Positions 37,684-46,077 of a stretch of 64,000 bases of DNA are shown here, in pieces; the first letter of the stretch is position 1, and each line of letters starts with the position of its first letter. Origin of the DNA: Amphibacillus cookii. GTDB taxonomy: Bacteria; Bacillota; Bacilli; Bacillales; Amphibacillaceae. The stretch covers positions 124,001-188,000 of the forward strand of contig NZ_JAFBDS010000004.1 in the NCBI RefSeq assembly GCF_016908375.1, written 5' to 3'. Under the pieces are notes generated by a model. The model was not told where the DNA came from. It was given only the letters and a program-made list of their open reading frames with translations, and searched no databases. The translations under genes and the position numbers were made by a program.

Positions 37684-38559
37684 CTATTCTATTATCTCGC
37701 ATAGATGGTTTAGGTACTCCAGTCCTAGTCGACTCGCCATTCGACATTCTTCCATGCCTTCAAACTCTAACGTAATATAACCATCATATTCTGATTGTTT
37801 AATTAGCTTTGTCGCCTCAACTAAATTTAAGTCACCTTGTCCAACAATGGCTCCCCTAATATAATTTCCACTTGCTGTGTCATACCACTTCCCATTTACC
37901 GGTGGTTCATAGTATGGTTTGCGATAAAAATCTTTATAGTGAATTAACGAAGCATGAGGTAATAATTTTTTAATACCGACAAGTGGATCTTCATCAACAC
38001 AAAGAAAGTTACCGACATCTAATGTCGCTTTAAAGTTCTCTCGATTTACTTTCTCAAGGACACGGAGAACACGATCACTATGTTGAACAGCCATACCATG
38101 ATTTTCGATTGTCGTCGTGATACCAAATTGTTTAGCATAATCAGCTAACAACTGACTACCTTCAATAATTTGATCTAAATTAGCTTCGAAATAGCTTATT
38201 GTTCGCTTCTCTTTCGGTAAGGTGAATAAGGTGACATCATGACGCATATGTTTAATGCCCATGCGATGAAGTAGATCAACATGTTGCTTTAACCTGTCTA
38301 CTTCTGCCAAGAACGCTTCACGCGTGTCGTGAACAAAGTTAGCTGGTAATGCATAATTAGATAAGTCAAGGCCAAGCTCTTTGGCTTTGTCACGCACTCG
38401 GTCAGCAAGCTGTAAATTATCTACTAAGCTAAAGCCATAGGGTACGATTTCCATATGATCAAATCCAGTTTCTTTAATCCATGTAACCACATCAAGAATA
38501 TCCATCTCACCTGCATTCATTGCGTCCAGCAAACTGTATGTGCTTAATCCAATTTTCAC
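37684..38559 (-). CDS. Sugar phosphate isomerase/epimerase (IolE-like TIM barrel)
   Basis: A 291-residue paralogue of the protein at 34965-35825. Shared motifs are STYSLLDAMNAGEMDILDVV, MEIVPYGFSL, GIKHMRHDV, TTIENHGMAVQHSDR, ATLDVGNFLCVDEDP, HYKDFYRK and TLEFEGMEEC, including all likely metal ligands. It differs in an extra loop around residues 205-220 (YEPPVNGKWYDTASGN). Likely acts on the same class of keto-sugar as its paralogue. It is 10 bp upstream of the degenerate Gfo-like gene. Confidence 0.88.
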   Translation of the reverse strand: MKIGLSTYSLLDAMNAGEMDILDVVTWIKETGFDHMEIVPYGFSLVDNLQLADRVRDKAKELGLDLSNYALPANFVHDTREAFLAEVDRLKQHVDLLHRMGIKHMRHDVTLFTLPKEKRTISYFEANLDQIIEGSQLLADYAKQFGITTTIENHGMAVQHSDRVLRVLEKVNRENFKATLDVGNFLCVDEDPLVGIKKLLPHASLIHYKDFYRKPYYEPPVNGKWYDTASGNYIRGAIVGQGDLNLVEATKLIKQSEYDGYITLEFEGMEECRMASRLGLEYLNHLCEIIE

Positions 38560-38609
38560 ATTTTCACTCCTTTATTTAATATGTTGTAAATGAAAGCATA
38601 CACGTTTTT

Positions 38610-38804
38610 CTACACTACTTCATCATTATCATTCAATAATGATACTTTGCTATTACGATCCAACCGTTGAAGTGTCACTTCGTTTTCATAATAGATATCT
38701 CTTAAAAATTGATCTGCAATAGCACAAATGTGACCAAGATCCTTATTTTCCAACCCATTATTTCGATAATCTTCAACTAAGATTTGATCCCTCACATCGC
38801 CCAT
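38610..38804 (-). CDS. Small 64-residue ORF coupled to GH125
   Basis: A 64-residue, mostly helical, charged peptide (starts MGDVRDQILVEDYR, contains GHICAIADQFLRDIYYENE). Its ATG lies inside the last codons of the GH125 gene (13-bp overlap), and a GTG at ATGTGA would give a stop/start overlap. Either would allow translational coupling. Composition looks coding, but I recognise no family. It has no signal peptide or membrane helix. It could be a small accessory subunit or the tail of a lost gene. Confidence 0.5.
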   Translation of the reverse strand: MGDVRDQILVEDYRNNGLENKDLGHICAIADQFLRDIYYENEVTLQRLDRNSKVSLLNDNDEVV

Positions 38805-40105
38805 TTCTGTTTTGCCAATGGGCTGTCTTTTACGATTACGCCCATTTTCATTAACAGAAATTCACTAAACATCATGTTTGCCCAAGAAAACCAAGGGCGC
38901 GTAAATTGGGATGGGTTATCTACATGAAATCCTTCATGCATTAACTCTGTACCTGCATCTGTTTCTTTAAATACCTCAAGTAATCGTTCGCGTTCTATTT
39001 CATCAATTGCTGTCATACCTTGAACCGCTAATGCCATATGCCAAATATAAGAAGATGGTGTATGTGGACTACCAATACCTTTAGCAATTGTCCCTTCATA
39101 GTAATAAGGATTGTCCTTACTTAATAAGAAGCGCCTCGTATTTTGATAAATGGGATCAGTTATATCTGTATAGCCTAAGTAAGGTATTGATAGCAAACTG
39201 GGCACATTTGCATCATCCATCAACACATGCCGACCATAACCATCGGTTTCATAAGCGTAAATAACACCATGCTTAGGGTGATGCACAACGCCAAATTTTT
39301 TTATACCCTCATCTATTTCGTGGGCTAGGTTTAAGGCTTCCTCTTTTAACTCAGAATCGCTTAAGACCGCTTCTGCAATTTCGGCTAAATAACCCAACAC
39401 AACAACTGCAAACATATTTGACGGAATTAAATAGCCATATTGACAAGCATCATCACTTGGTCGGAAACCGCTCCAAGTCATACCTGTATATTGCACAGAT
39501 GCCCCTTTACCTTCATGAGATAGCGTATCCTGTTCTGGACAATTATCTCGCCTAAAGTAATAAGCTGACTGTTCTTCATGATGTTGTTCAACTTTCCACG
39601 TCTTAATAATTTTTCTCACTGCTTCTACAAATACATCATTAAATACATCTGTCTTTGTTGTTGATTTCCAATAGAGATAAGCTAATTGAATAGGGTAGCA
39701 AAGTGAATCAATTTCATATTTTCGCTCCCACATCCAATCTGTCATTTCCGTTTCATCATCATGATATCGCTCTCCATTTGGCTCTTGGTTAAATGCATTT
39801 GCATATACATCATGCTTAATGAATTCAAATTGTTGTCGAACTACACCCGCAACAAGCCTTGCAAACGTAAGATCTTTTTCAGCCAAAACTAAATAAGGAC
39901 GTACTTGCGCAGCAGAATCCCTTAGCCACATCGCAGGGATATCTCCTGTAATAACAAACGTTTTATCTCCATCTTCTCGAATTGTTGTCTCATACGTATT
40001 CTTAAAAGCTTTCTCAAACATCCGTCCAATTTTCGGGTTATCTTGATAATGCGCTTTCACTTTTTCGATCAACGATTGCATCGATTCCGGTATGCCCTCA
40101 TTCAT
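38792..40105 (-). CDS. Exo-alpha-1,6-mannosidase, GH125
   Basis: A 437-residue metal-independent mannosidase of family GH125, near the usual 430-residue size. It has an (alpha/alpha)6 barrel with GDIPAMWLRDSAAQVRPYL near residue 65, QYTGMTWSGFRPSDDACQYG, ANVPSLLSIPYLGY and GIGSPHTPSSYIWHMALAVQ. No signal peptide is visible. GH125 inverts non-reducing alpha-1,6-mannose linkages, such as those of the high-mannose N-glycan core. GH125 is paired with GH38 in streptococcal N-glycan loci, as here (12 bp from the upstream GH38). Start at 40105 chosen for GAGGGGG 6 nt upstream. Confidence 0.93.
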   Translation of the reverse strand: MNEGIPESMQSLIEKVKAHYQDNPKIGRMFEKAFKNTYETTIREDGDKTFVITGDIPAMWLRDSAAQVRPYLVLAEKDLTFARLVAGVVRQQFEFIKHDVYANAFNQEPNGERYHDDETEMTDWMWERKYEIDSLCYPIQLAYLYWKSTTKTDVFNDVFVEAVRKIIKTWKVEQHHEEQSAYYFRRDNCPEQDTLSHEGKGASVQYTGMTWSGFRPSDDACQYGYLIPSNMFAVVVLGYLAEIAEAVLSDSELKEEALNLAHEIDEGIKKFGVVHHPKHGVIYAYETDGYGRHVLMDDANVPSLLSIPYLGYTDITDPIYQNTRRFLLSKDNPYYYEGTIAKGIGSPHTPSSYIWHMALAVQGMTAIDEIERERLLEVFKETDAGTELMHEGFHVDNPSQFTRPWFSWANMMFSEFLLMKMGVIVKDSPLAKQKWAM

Positions 40106-40131
40106 GTTTTTCCCCCTCATTTCTTGTCTTG

Positions 40132-42819
40132 TTATTTAGGTCTTATACCCACAGTAAGAATCTCAAAACCAACTAACTCAACTTGTTTTGTAACTAGCAG
40201 ATCATGTTGACGTTCAATGACATCACTTCGATAACAATCAAGTGCCGTATTAAGTGTTAGTTTATTAGATTTTTCATCCAAATTTGCAAATCGCAACATC
40301 ACATCACCCGTTTCTTCTGAAACTTTTAATGATGAGTAGCTGAGTGCTTCATTCTGTCTCAATTGAATAAATGAATGTGACGTTGGCAATGTACCCGTCT
40401 GTATTTTCGTTTCTTTTGCTACGGATGGTACTTGGAATTGGTATGCTGTTTGATAGGCTTTAAAGCGCTCCTTTCCCCCGCCATGTGGGATAATCCGATA
40501 TTCAACCATTTGCTCATCTAAACACTGCGCTTTCGGTGTTGGGAAATAGCCCCAATCGCCCATTTCACCAACAGCACGAAGTAACGTAATCGCAATTTTT
40601 TGTTGTTCTTCCTGCAAGATTTCATACTCATTTAACCCTTTGTTGGCAATACAAAGTCCTTGGTTTTCATCACTTAAGTCGACAAATACTTGCTGGTGTT
40701 GTGAATGATCTGGATTTTCCCATTGCTCACTCGGTTTATTTGAGCGTTTAGCTATTTCAAATACACTATCTGAGTAATGATAATTAGCTTTGACCTTTGT
40801 CGGAAAAAGAACACGAAGACGATGATCTTTTACCGTGTTATTATAGTTTGTTTTAACATCGACATACTTGCTTGTTGATGTTAACGTAATCATGGTTTCT
40901 ATCGTAAAAGCAACTTCTTTTAAGGCACGGTCTGAATCGCGATTTGTAAACCAAACCCATTCTCGTTGTTCGTGATCTAACGTATCTGCTGCACCTTCTG
41001 GTAATGACCAATGATGTGTCACTTTATAAGTTGCTGAAACAGGTGTATCATCAATTAGTTCAATTGTTGCTGTTTCGTTTTCTGTAGTACATGCAATACA
41101 GTCACTTGTTGCTTTATACATATACTCATTTCCAATATCACCTGTATCTTCATAAACATTTAAGCCTTCATGGCAATGACCACTTTGCTTGTCCGTTAAA
41201 TTAAAGGAACCATTATCTAAAATGTCTACAATAAGGTGTTTATTTTCCATCCTTTGTTTCCCTATAACTAACGTGTTGTTTGACGTTTCACCTTTAATTA
41301 AAGCAAAAGTCTTATAGCCTAACTCAGGTAAGTCTCTCGTCTCAAAACGAACCGTTACTCGTCGTGCCATATAAGGTTGTCTAAACTGATTGAGGGGCAA
41401 GTCATAATCAAAAACTAAGCCATGATCTTTAATGGCAACTGGATATTTATTATTTGCTTCATCAATAACGATATAGCCCTCACAATCGATTGCTTGTAAC
41501 GCCTTCTTATTGACACCATCGCGATAGTACTGTCTAGCGAGATCAATTATGACCTCTGTGACTTCTGTTTTGTTTGTTGCTGTCGTATTAAAAACAACAA
41601 AAGGATATACAGGCTCATCATGTTTAAATACACTTGTGTCAATTGCTGAAACTAAATGCTCTACGCTCTGATTAATCATCATCTCAGTGAAATGCTCACT
41701 CTTTTTAAAGCGTGTGACCATTTCATCATGTACTTCATCCACACTACACCCGCAAATACTGTCATGCGGATGATTTTGCATCAATGTTTTCCATGCATAG
41801 CTAAATAAATCGTGGTCATAATGCTCATCATGTAAGTAACAAAAAGTTGCTAGTGGTTCTGCTATTTTTTCTAGTAGCGTCTGTACCTTTTGATTCATCT
41901 GTTTTAGATAAACACGCGATGAAGCCGTGTTAACTAAGGTTCCCCAACCATCCGTTTTTTGTGAGCGTAATTCGCCTTTGACTACTTTCAGTTCACTACT
42001 TGATTCTTTTTCAAGCGATTCAACATATTCGTTAAATGACGAATGGATAAATTGATAATCTGGATAAAGCTGATTGGCGACTTCAATAGCTTCAGATAAG
42101 TTTGTCTGAATCGGTTGATGATCACAACCGTTGAGCATCAACATCTGACTAGTCGAAGCAAACTTCTCTAAATTTTTAATGTGTTGCTTCCAGTATTTAC
42201 GAGCCTTCTCCTCATCTACCGGAATTTCATTACCATTGCAGTACCAATTTGCAAACAATATACCTGTCACTTCTGTTCCATCTGGCGATTGCCACTTCAT
42301 TTCTGAATAAGGCGATTCATATTCATCTGCATCAATGACCGCATTGTTAAATCCGGTCGGCTTCACACCACGTCCAAATGCGGCTGTTCTAATACCTGCT
42401 TGCTTCAAAATTTGTGGTGCTTGACCGATATTTCCAAAAGAGTCAGGAAAATATCCTATTTTGCTTAACCCACCCCATTTCCGAGCGTCTCTCATGCCGT
42501 ATTGTAGGTTGCGAACATTCGCTTCACTACTTGTTAAAAATTCATCTTGAAGAATGTACCATGGTCCAACTTGAATCCGTCCTTCCTCAATAAACGTTTT
42601 AATTTGTTCTCTTTTCTCTGGACGAACTTGTAAATAGTCTTCCAGAATAATTGTTTGACCATCTAAATGAAAGCTTTTAAAGTTAGGATCAGTTGCTAAA
42701 GTGTCTAACAATTGATCGATCGTTTGAACTAATAAATAATGATGTTTTTCATAAGGTAAATACCACTCGCGATCCCAGTGAGTATGTGAGATGATATGGA
42801 TCGTTTTCTTTTTTGACAT
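40132..42819 (-). CDS. Alpha-mannosidase, GH38 (SpGH38/MngB-like)
   Basis: An 895-residue retaining alpha-mannosidase without a signal peptide. The N-terminal zinc motif is HIISHTHWDREWYLPYE (His and Asp ligands). The nucleophile Asp lies in GYFPDSFGNIGQAPQILKQ, and HPHDSICGCSVDEVHDEM carries a further zinc-site His region. Two beta-sandwich domains follow. Its length and N terminus match the ~900-residue streptococcal alpha-1,3-mannosidase type more than the ~1040-residue type encoded next to it. It likely removes alpha-1,3-mannose before GH125 acts on alpha-1,6 linkages. Confidence 0.93.
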   Translation of the reverse strand: MSKKKTIHIISHTHWDREWYLPYEKHHYLLVQTIDQLLDTLATDPNFKSFHLDGQTIILEDYLQVRPEKREQIKTFIEEGRIQVGPWYILQDEFLTSSEANVRNLQYGMRDARKWGGLSKIGYFPDSFGNIGQAPQILKQAGIRTAAFGRGVKPTGFNNAVIDADEYESPYSEMKWQSPDGTEVTGILFANWYCNGNEIPVDEEKARKYWKQHIKNLEKFASTSQMLMLNGCDHQPIQTNLSEAIEVANQLYPDYQFIHSSFNEYVESLEKESSSELKVVKGELRSQKTDGWGTLVNTASSRVYLKQMNQKVQTLLEKIAEPLATFCYLHDEHYDHDLFSYAWKTLMQNHPHDSICGCSVDEVHDEMVTRFKKSEHFTEMMINQSVEHLVSAIDTSVFKHDEPVYPFVVFNTTATNKTEVTEVIIDLARQYYRDGVNKKALQAIDCEGYIVIDEANNKYPVAIKDHGLVFDYDLPLNQFRQPYMARRVTVRFETRDLPELGYKTFALIKGETSNNTLVIGKQRMENKHLIVDILDNGSFNLTDKQSGHCHEGLNVYEDTGDIGNEYMYKATSDCIACTTENETATIELIDDTPVSATYKVTHHWSLPEGAADTLDHEQREWVWFTNRDSDRALKEVAFTIETMITLTSTSKYVDVKTNYNNTVKDHRLRVLFPTKVKANYHYSDSVFEIAKRSNKPSEQWENPDHSQHQQVFVDLSDENQGLCIANKGLNEYEILQEEQQKIAITLLRAVGEMGDWGYFPTPKAQCLDEQMVEYRIIPHGGGKERFKAYQTAYQFQVPSVAKETKIQTGTLPTSHSFIQLRQNEALSYSSLKVSEETGDVMLRFANLDEKSNKLTLNTALDCYRSDVIERQHDLLVTKQVELVGFEILTVGIRPK

Positions 42820-42850
42820 ATCGATTCCCTCGCTTTTCAGTTATGTAAGA

Positions 42851-42874
42851 GATAGAGTACGCACGTACTCTATC
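42851..42874 (-). other. Intercistronic hairpin between the two GH38 genes
   Basis: Perfect 10-bp stem GATAGAGTAC / GTACTCTATC with a 4-nt loop between the GH38 gene ending at 42883 and the GH38 gene starting at 42819. On the minus strand it has no U-tract, so it may be a partial attenuator or an mRNA stability element. Confidence 0.6.
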
Positions 42875-42882
42875 GTTATTTT

Positions 42883-45800
42883 CTAGAAAAAGACTTGATA
42901 TGTTTTTATTTCATATGGGTTTATCACATCTTTAATACTTTCTTCTTCATGCCATTCGCCAATCGGTTCTTCCATTAAATTCACTTCTTGATAAGATTTG
43001 AATACATAAGGTGACTTTATTGCTATAGGTCCACATTTCCCTTCAAATTCATGGATACGAATAATAATGGCAGCTCTATCTTCTGCTTTTTTAACTGCAT
43101 CAACCATAATATGGTCATTGGCGACTTCAAATAATTGATTGCATTTTGCGGATGCTAATCCTTTAGTAGCCACCAATGGATTATTTAGTTCCCACGCTGT
43201 AAATACAGTCTGTCCTTGGCGCCAATCTCCTTCATGTGGGTAAAGTGAGTAAGTAAAGGTATGCTCGCCAAGATCACTATCTGGATCTGGGTATGTGGCG
43301 CCTTTAAGTAGTGATAAACGCATCACATGATCTTTAATGTCGTAACCGTATTTCGAATCATTGATTAAGCTTACACCATAGCCGGCATCTGATAAATCAG
43401 CCCATTGATGTCCTACTGTTTCAAAGCGGGCCCAGTCCCAACTTGTATTCCAATGTGTTGGTCGCGTAACATTTCCAAATTGGATGTCATATGTTGCCTC
43501 CCTGTGACGAACATTAACTGGAAAAGCTACTTTTAGGAAGCGTTGGCGCTCTTGCCAATCTACGTCTGTTTCAAAATCAAGGCGTCGATCATGCTTGTAA
43601 GCAACCATACGTTGTGTAATCACAGACTTGTTATAATGCCAAGTGAAAGAAATAATGATGCGTAAGTCGGTAGACTCAACGACCTCAACTGAACGAAGAT
43701 CAGTAACGACTTCACCTTTTTCTTGATAAAAAATATCAATATCCCAAGCATCAAACATCAACGGCTTATCTTCAAATATTTGTAATGTATTACCTTTTTC
43801 ATTTTCCTTTAATACGGAACGATTAGCCATCTTATCAAAAATCTTTATTAACTGACCTGTTTCATCCCAAGCAATATCATAAAACGGCGTTGATAAGCTC
43901 TGTTTATCAACATCAAAGGTAGCAGCTTCATCTATTGGTGATTTGCCTTTATGAAAAGCAATCGTTTTTGTACCGAAAATCGGAATATCTTCCGCATGTA
44001 CCACCCATTTACCTTCTGAATACTGTGCATCAAGTAAGGCATTATTCTGATCTGTCCAGTAACCAGAAGGTTCATGTTCATCATAAATATCAACAAGTGC
44101 ATCTCTTACAAATGATGAACTATTATAGATAGTATAGGCTTGTGCATTTTTTTCAAGAAGATCGTTTTGTGCATCTTTTAATGAAGTAAGTGCAATTATT
44201 TCTGCTTCTTCATATTCGGCCTTTGCGTCTTGATATACTTCTTTAATTGAAGAGCCTGGAATAATATCATGGAATTGATTGCGTAAAATGGTTTTCCATC
44301 CTTTCGTTAACTGTGCGTTCGGATACCGATCGTACTGATTACGCTCAATCATTCGCCAAACATTTAACCACTCTGTATCACGGTAAAGTAGTTCAAGCTT
44401 ACGGTTCATTTTTTTCATGTAAGCTTGAGAGGTATATGTCCCTCGGTGAAATTCTAAATAAAGCTCACCATCCCAGGTGTGCACATACGCATCGCTTTCA
44501 TCTACAGTCTTGTGCAATTGGTCAAAGAAGTCCTTAGCACGCGAAGGCTTAATATGTGGTAACCCTGGCATTTTACCCATACTACGCTGAATCTCCAACA
44601 TCGCACGGTTTACACCACCGCCACCATCGCCATAACCATATGATAGTAACAACTCGTTATTCAGTGGCTTATCTTTATATTCTTTCCACGTTTCTTGTAA
44701 TACCTTTGGCTCCAAGTAGCCATTGTACGTGTAGTATCGAGATTCAGGCCAGGGCTCAATTGTCGTAATAAAGTGTGTCAAAATTTCACTTCCATCAATA
44801 CCTCGCCACTTAAAGGTATCGTGAGGCATTCTGTTATACTGACTCCAACTAATTTTCGTTGTCATAAAGGAATCAATACCTGATTTTTTCAGAATCTGTG
44901 GCAGGGCCCAGCTATAACCAAACACGTCTGGTAACCATAGGAACGTACTGTCCTTACCAAACTCATTTTTTAAGAAGCGTTTCCCAAGCATTATTTGACG
45001 AACGAGTGATTCTCCAGAAGGAATATTACAGTCAGACTCAAGCCACATTCCACCATCAGCTTCCCAGCGTCCTTCTTCAATCCGTTCTCTGATTTCTTGG
45101 TAAAGTTCGGGGTAATCCTCTTTGATGTACTCATATAATTGCGGTTGACTTTGTAAGAATAAATATTCGGGATACGCTTCCATCAACCTTAATACAGTTG
45201 AAAAAGAACGGGCTGATTTCTCGCGCGTATGTTTTAGTTGCCATAACCACGCCACATCTATGTGTGTATGACCTACACTACGGTAAATAACATCACTCTG
45301 TTTGCCGATGTCTTGAAGCCTTTTTTCTAATAATCCTTGAGCATCGTATAGCGAATCATAAAATGCATCTGACCCTTTATTTAGCCAATTAACTTGTTTC
45401 AATGCATCATCTAATGCTTGGGTTAATTGTTGTTTAACAGGGACATGGTCATCTAAGGTTTTTATCGTTTCAATAGCTGTCCAAGCATCAAAATAAAGTT
45501 GGTCAACCTGATGGTCTAGGTATGCTATTGCTGCCTGTTTGAACTGATATTCTTGCTCGCGTGGTGCACCGCCACCCTCTAGACCACTCCACAAACGAAA
45601 ATCAAGCTTTAACACTTCACCAGCCACGTCTTTAAAGAAAATTTCTTTGTGATTTGAATCAACACCTTGATAAAGCTGATCATTGACAAATAACAAAGAT
45701 TCAAATCCAGAATTGTTTCCTCCACCGGTTTGTCCAAAATCAAATAAACCAACAATGCGCTGGTTTTCCCACGCCTTTGGAACACTTACAGTCTGGGATA

Positions 45801-46002
45801 ACCAAGCATATAAGTCGCGTCCTTTCCAGTGATCACCAAGCTTTACCGTAACAGTCTCAGCTGTTTCACCGATCGGATATTGTCCAATATTTGCTTCCCT
45901 ATCTTCAGTAAATCGCCAGCTTTCAATAGGTTTTATGTTCCGATAACGGTATGTATTTATCTCTTGAATCCGATTATTTAATTTATCAATTGTAAAAAAC
46001 AA
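42883..46002 (-). CDS. Alpha-mannosidase, GH38 (long bacterial type)
   Basis: A 1039-residue GH38 enzyme without a signal peptide. An N-terminal beta domain (1-230) precedes the catalytic barrel with SVGHTHIDVAWLWQLKHT (zinc His/Asp), SQPQLYEYIKEDYPELY, WLPDVFGYSWALPQILKKS (nucleophile Asp) and RNQFHDIIPGSSIKEV. C-terminal beta-sandwich domains follow. It resembles the YbgG/Ams1-like long bacterial class and is a paralogue of the plus-strand enzyme at 51402-54536. The start is TTG at 46002, fixed by AAAGGAGG 7 nt upstream. It follows the importer genes in the same operon. Confidence 0.93.
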   Translation of the reverse strand: MFFTIDKLNNRIQEINTYRYRNIKPIESWRFTEDREANIGQYPIGETAETVTVKLGDHWKGRDLYAWLSQTVSVPKAWENQRIVGLFDFGQTGGGNNSGFESLLFVNDQLYQGVDSNHKEIFFKDVAGEVLKLDFRLWSGLEGGGAPREQEYQFKQAAIAYLDHQVDQLYFDAWTAIETIKTLDDHVPVKQQLTQALDDALKQVNWLNKGSDAFYDSLYDAQGLLEKRLQDIGKQSDVIYRSVGHTHIDVAWLWQLKHTREKSARSFSTVLRLMEAYPEYLFLQSQPQLYEYIKEDYPELYQEIRERIEEGRWEADGGMWLESDCNIPSGESLVRQIMLGKRFLKNEFGKDSTFLWLPDVFGYSWALPQILKKSGIDSFMTTKISWSQYNRMPHDTFKWRGIDGSEILTHFITTIEPWPESRYYTYNGYLEPKVLQETWKEYKDKPLNNELLLSYGYGDGGGGVNRAMLEIQRSMGKMPGLPHIKPSRAKDFFDQLHKTVDESDAYVHTWDGELYLEFHRGTYTSQAYMKKMNRKLELLYRDTEWLNVWRMIERNQYDRYPNAQLTKGWKTILRNQFHDIIPGSSIKEVYQDAKAEYEEAEIIALTSLKDAQNDLLEKNAQAYTIYNSSSFVRDALVDIYDEHEPSGYWTDQNNALLDAQYSEGKWVVHAEDIPIFGTKTIAFHKGKSPIDEAATFDVDKQSLSTPFYDIAWDETGQLIKIFDKMANRSVLKENEKGNTLQIFEDKPLMFDAWDIDIFYQEKGEVVTDLRSVEVVESTDLRIIISFTWHYNKSVITQRMVAYKHDRRLDFETDVDWQERQRFLKVAFPVNVRHREATYDIQFGNVTRPTHWNTSWDWARFETVGHQWADLSDAGYGVSLINDSKYGYDIKDHVMRLSLLKGATYPDPDSDLGEHTFTYSLYPHEGDWRQGQTVFTAWELNNPLVATKGLASAKCNQLFEVANDHIMVDAVKKAEDRAAIIIRIHEFEGKCGPIAIKSPYVFKSYQEVNLMEEPIGEWHEEESIKDVINPYEIKTYQVFF

Positions 46003-46025
46003 CAGACATCCTCCTTTACTTAAGG

Positions 46026-46059
46026 ATCAAGGCTCGAATATACACTTCCGAGCCTTGAT
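46026..46059 (-). other. Stem-loop downstream of the substrate-binding protein gene
   Basis: Perfect 11-bp stem ATCAAGGCTCG / CGAGCCTTGAT with a 12-nt loop between the solute-binding protein gene and the first GH38 gene. Such hairpins commonly protect the upstream mRNA and reduce read-through, giving more binding protein than enzymes. There is no strong U-tract. Confidence 0.7.
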
Positions 46060-46077
46060 TAACTTGACTATTATTAA

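Noticed and set aside
38610-38804. Small subunit (DgpB type) of a C-glycoside deglycosidase
   Set aside because: It is much shorter than DgpB-like proteins and no family motif was recognised; kept only as an unknown small ORF.
44313-45092. Plus-strand ORFs within the GH38 gene (42883-46002)
   Set aside because: Out-of-frame antisense ORFs over a clear coding sequence, with no supporting start signals.
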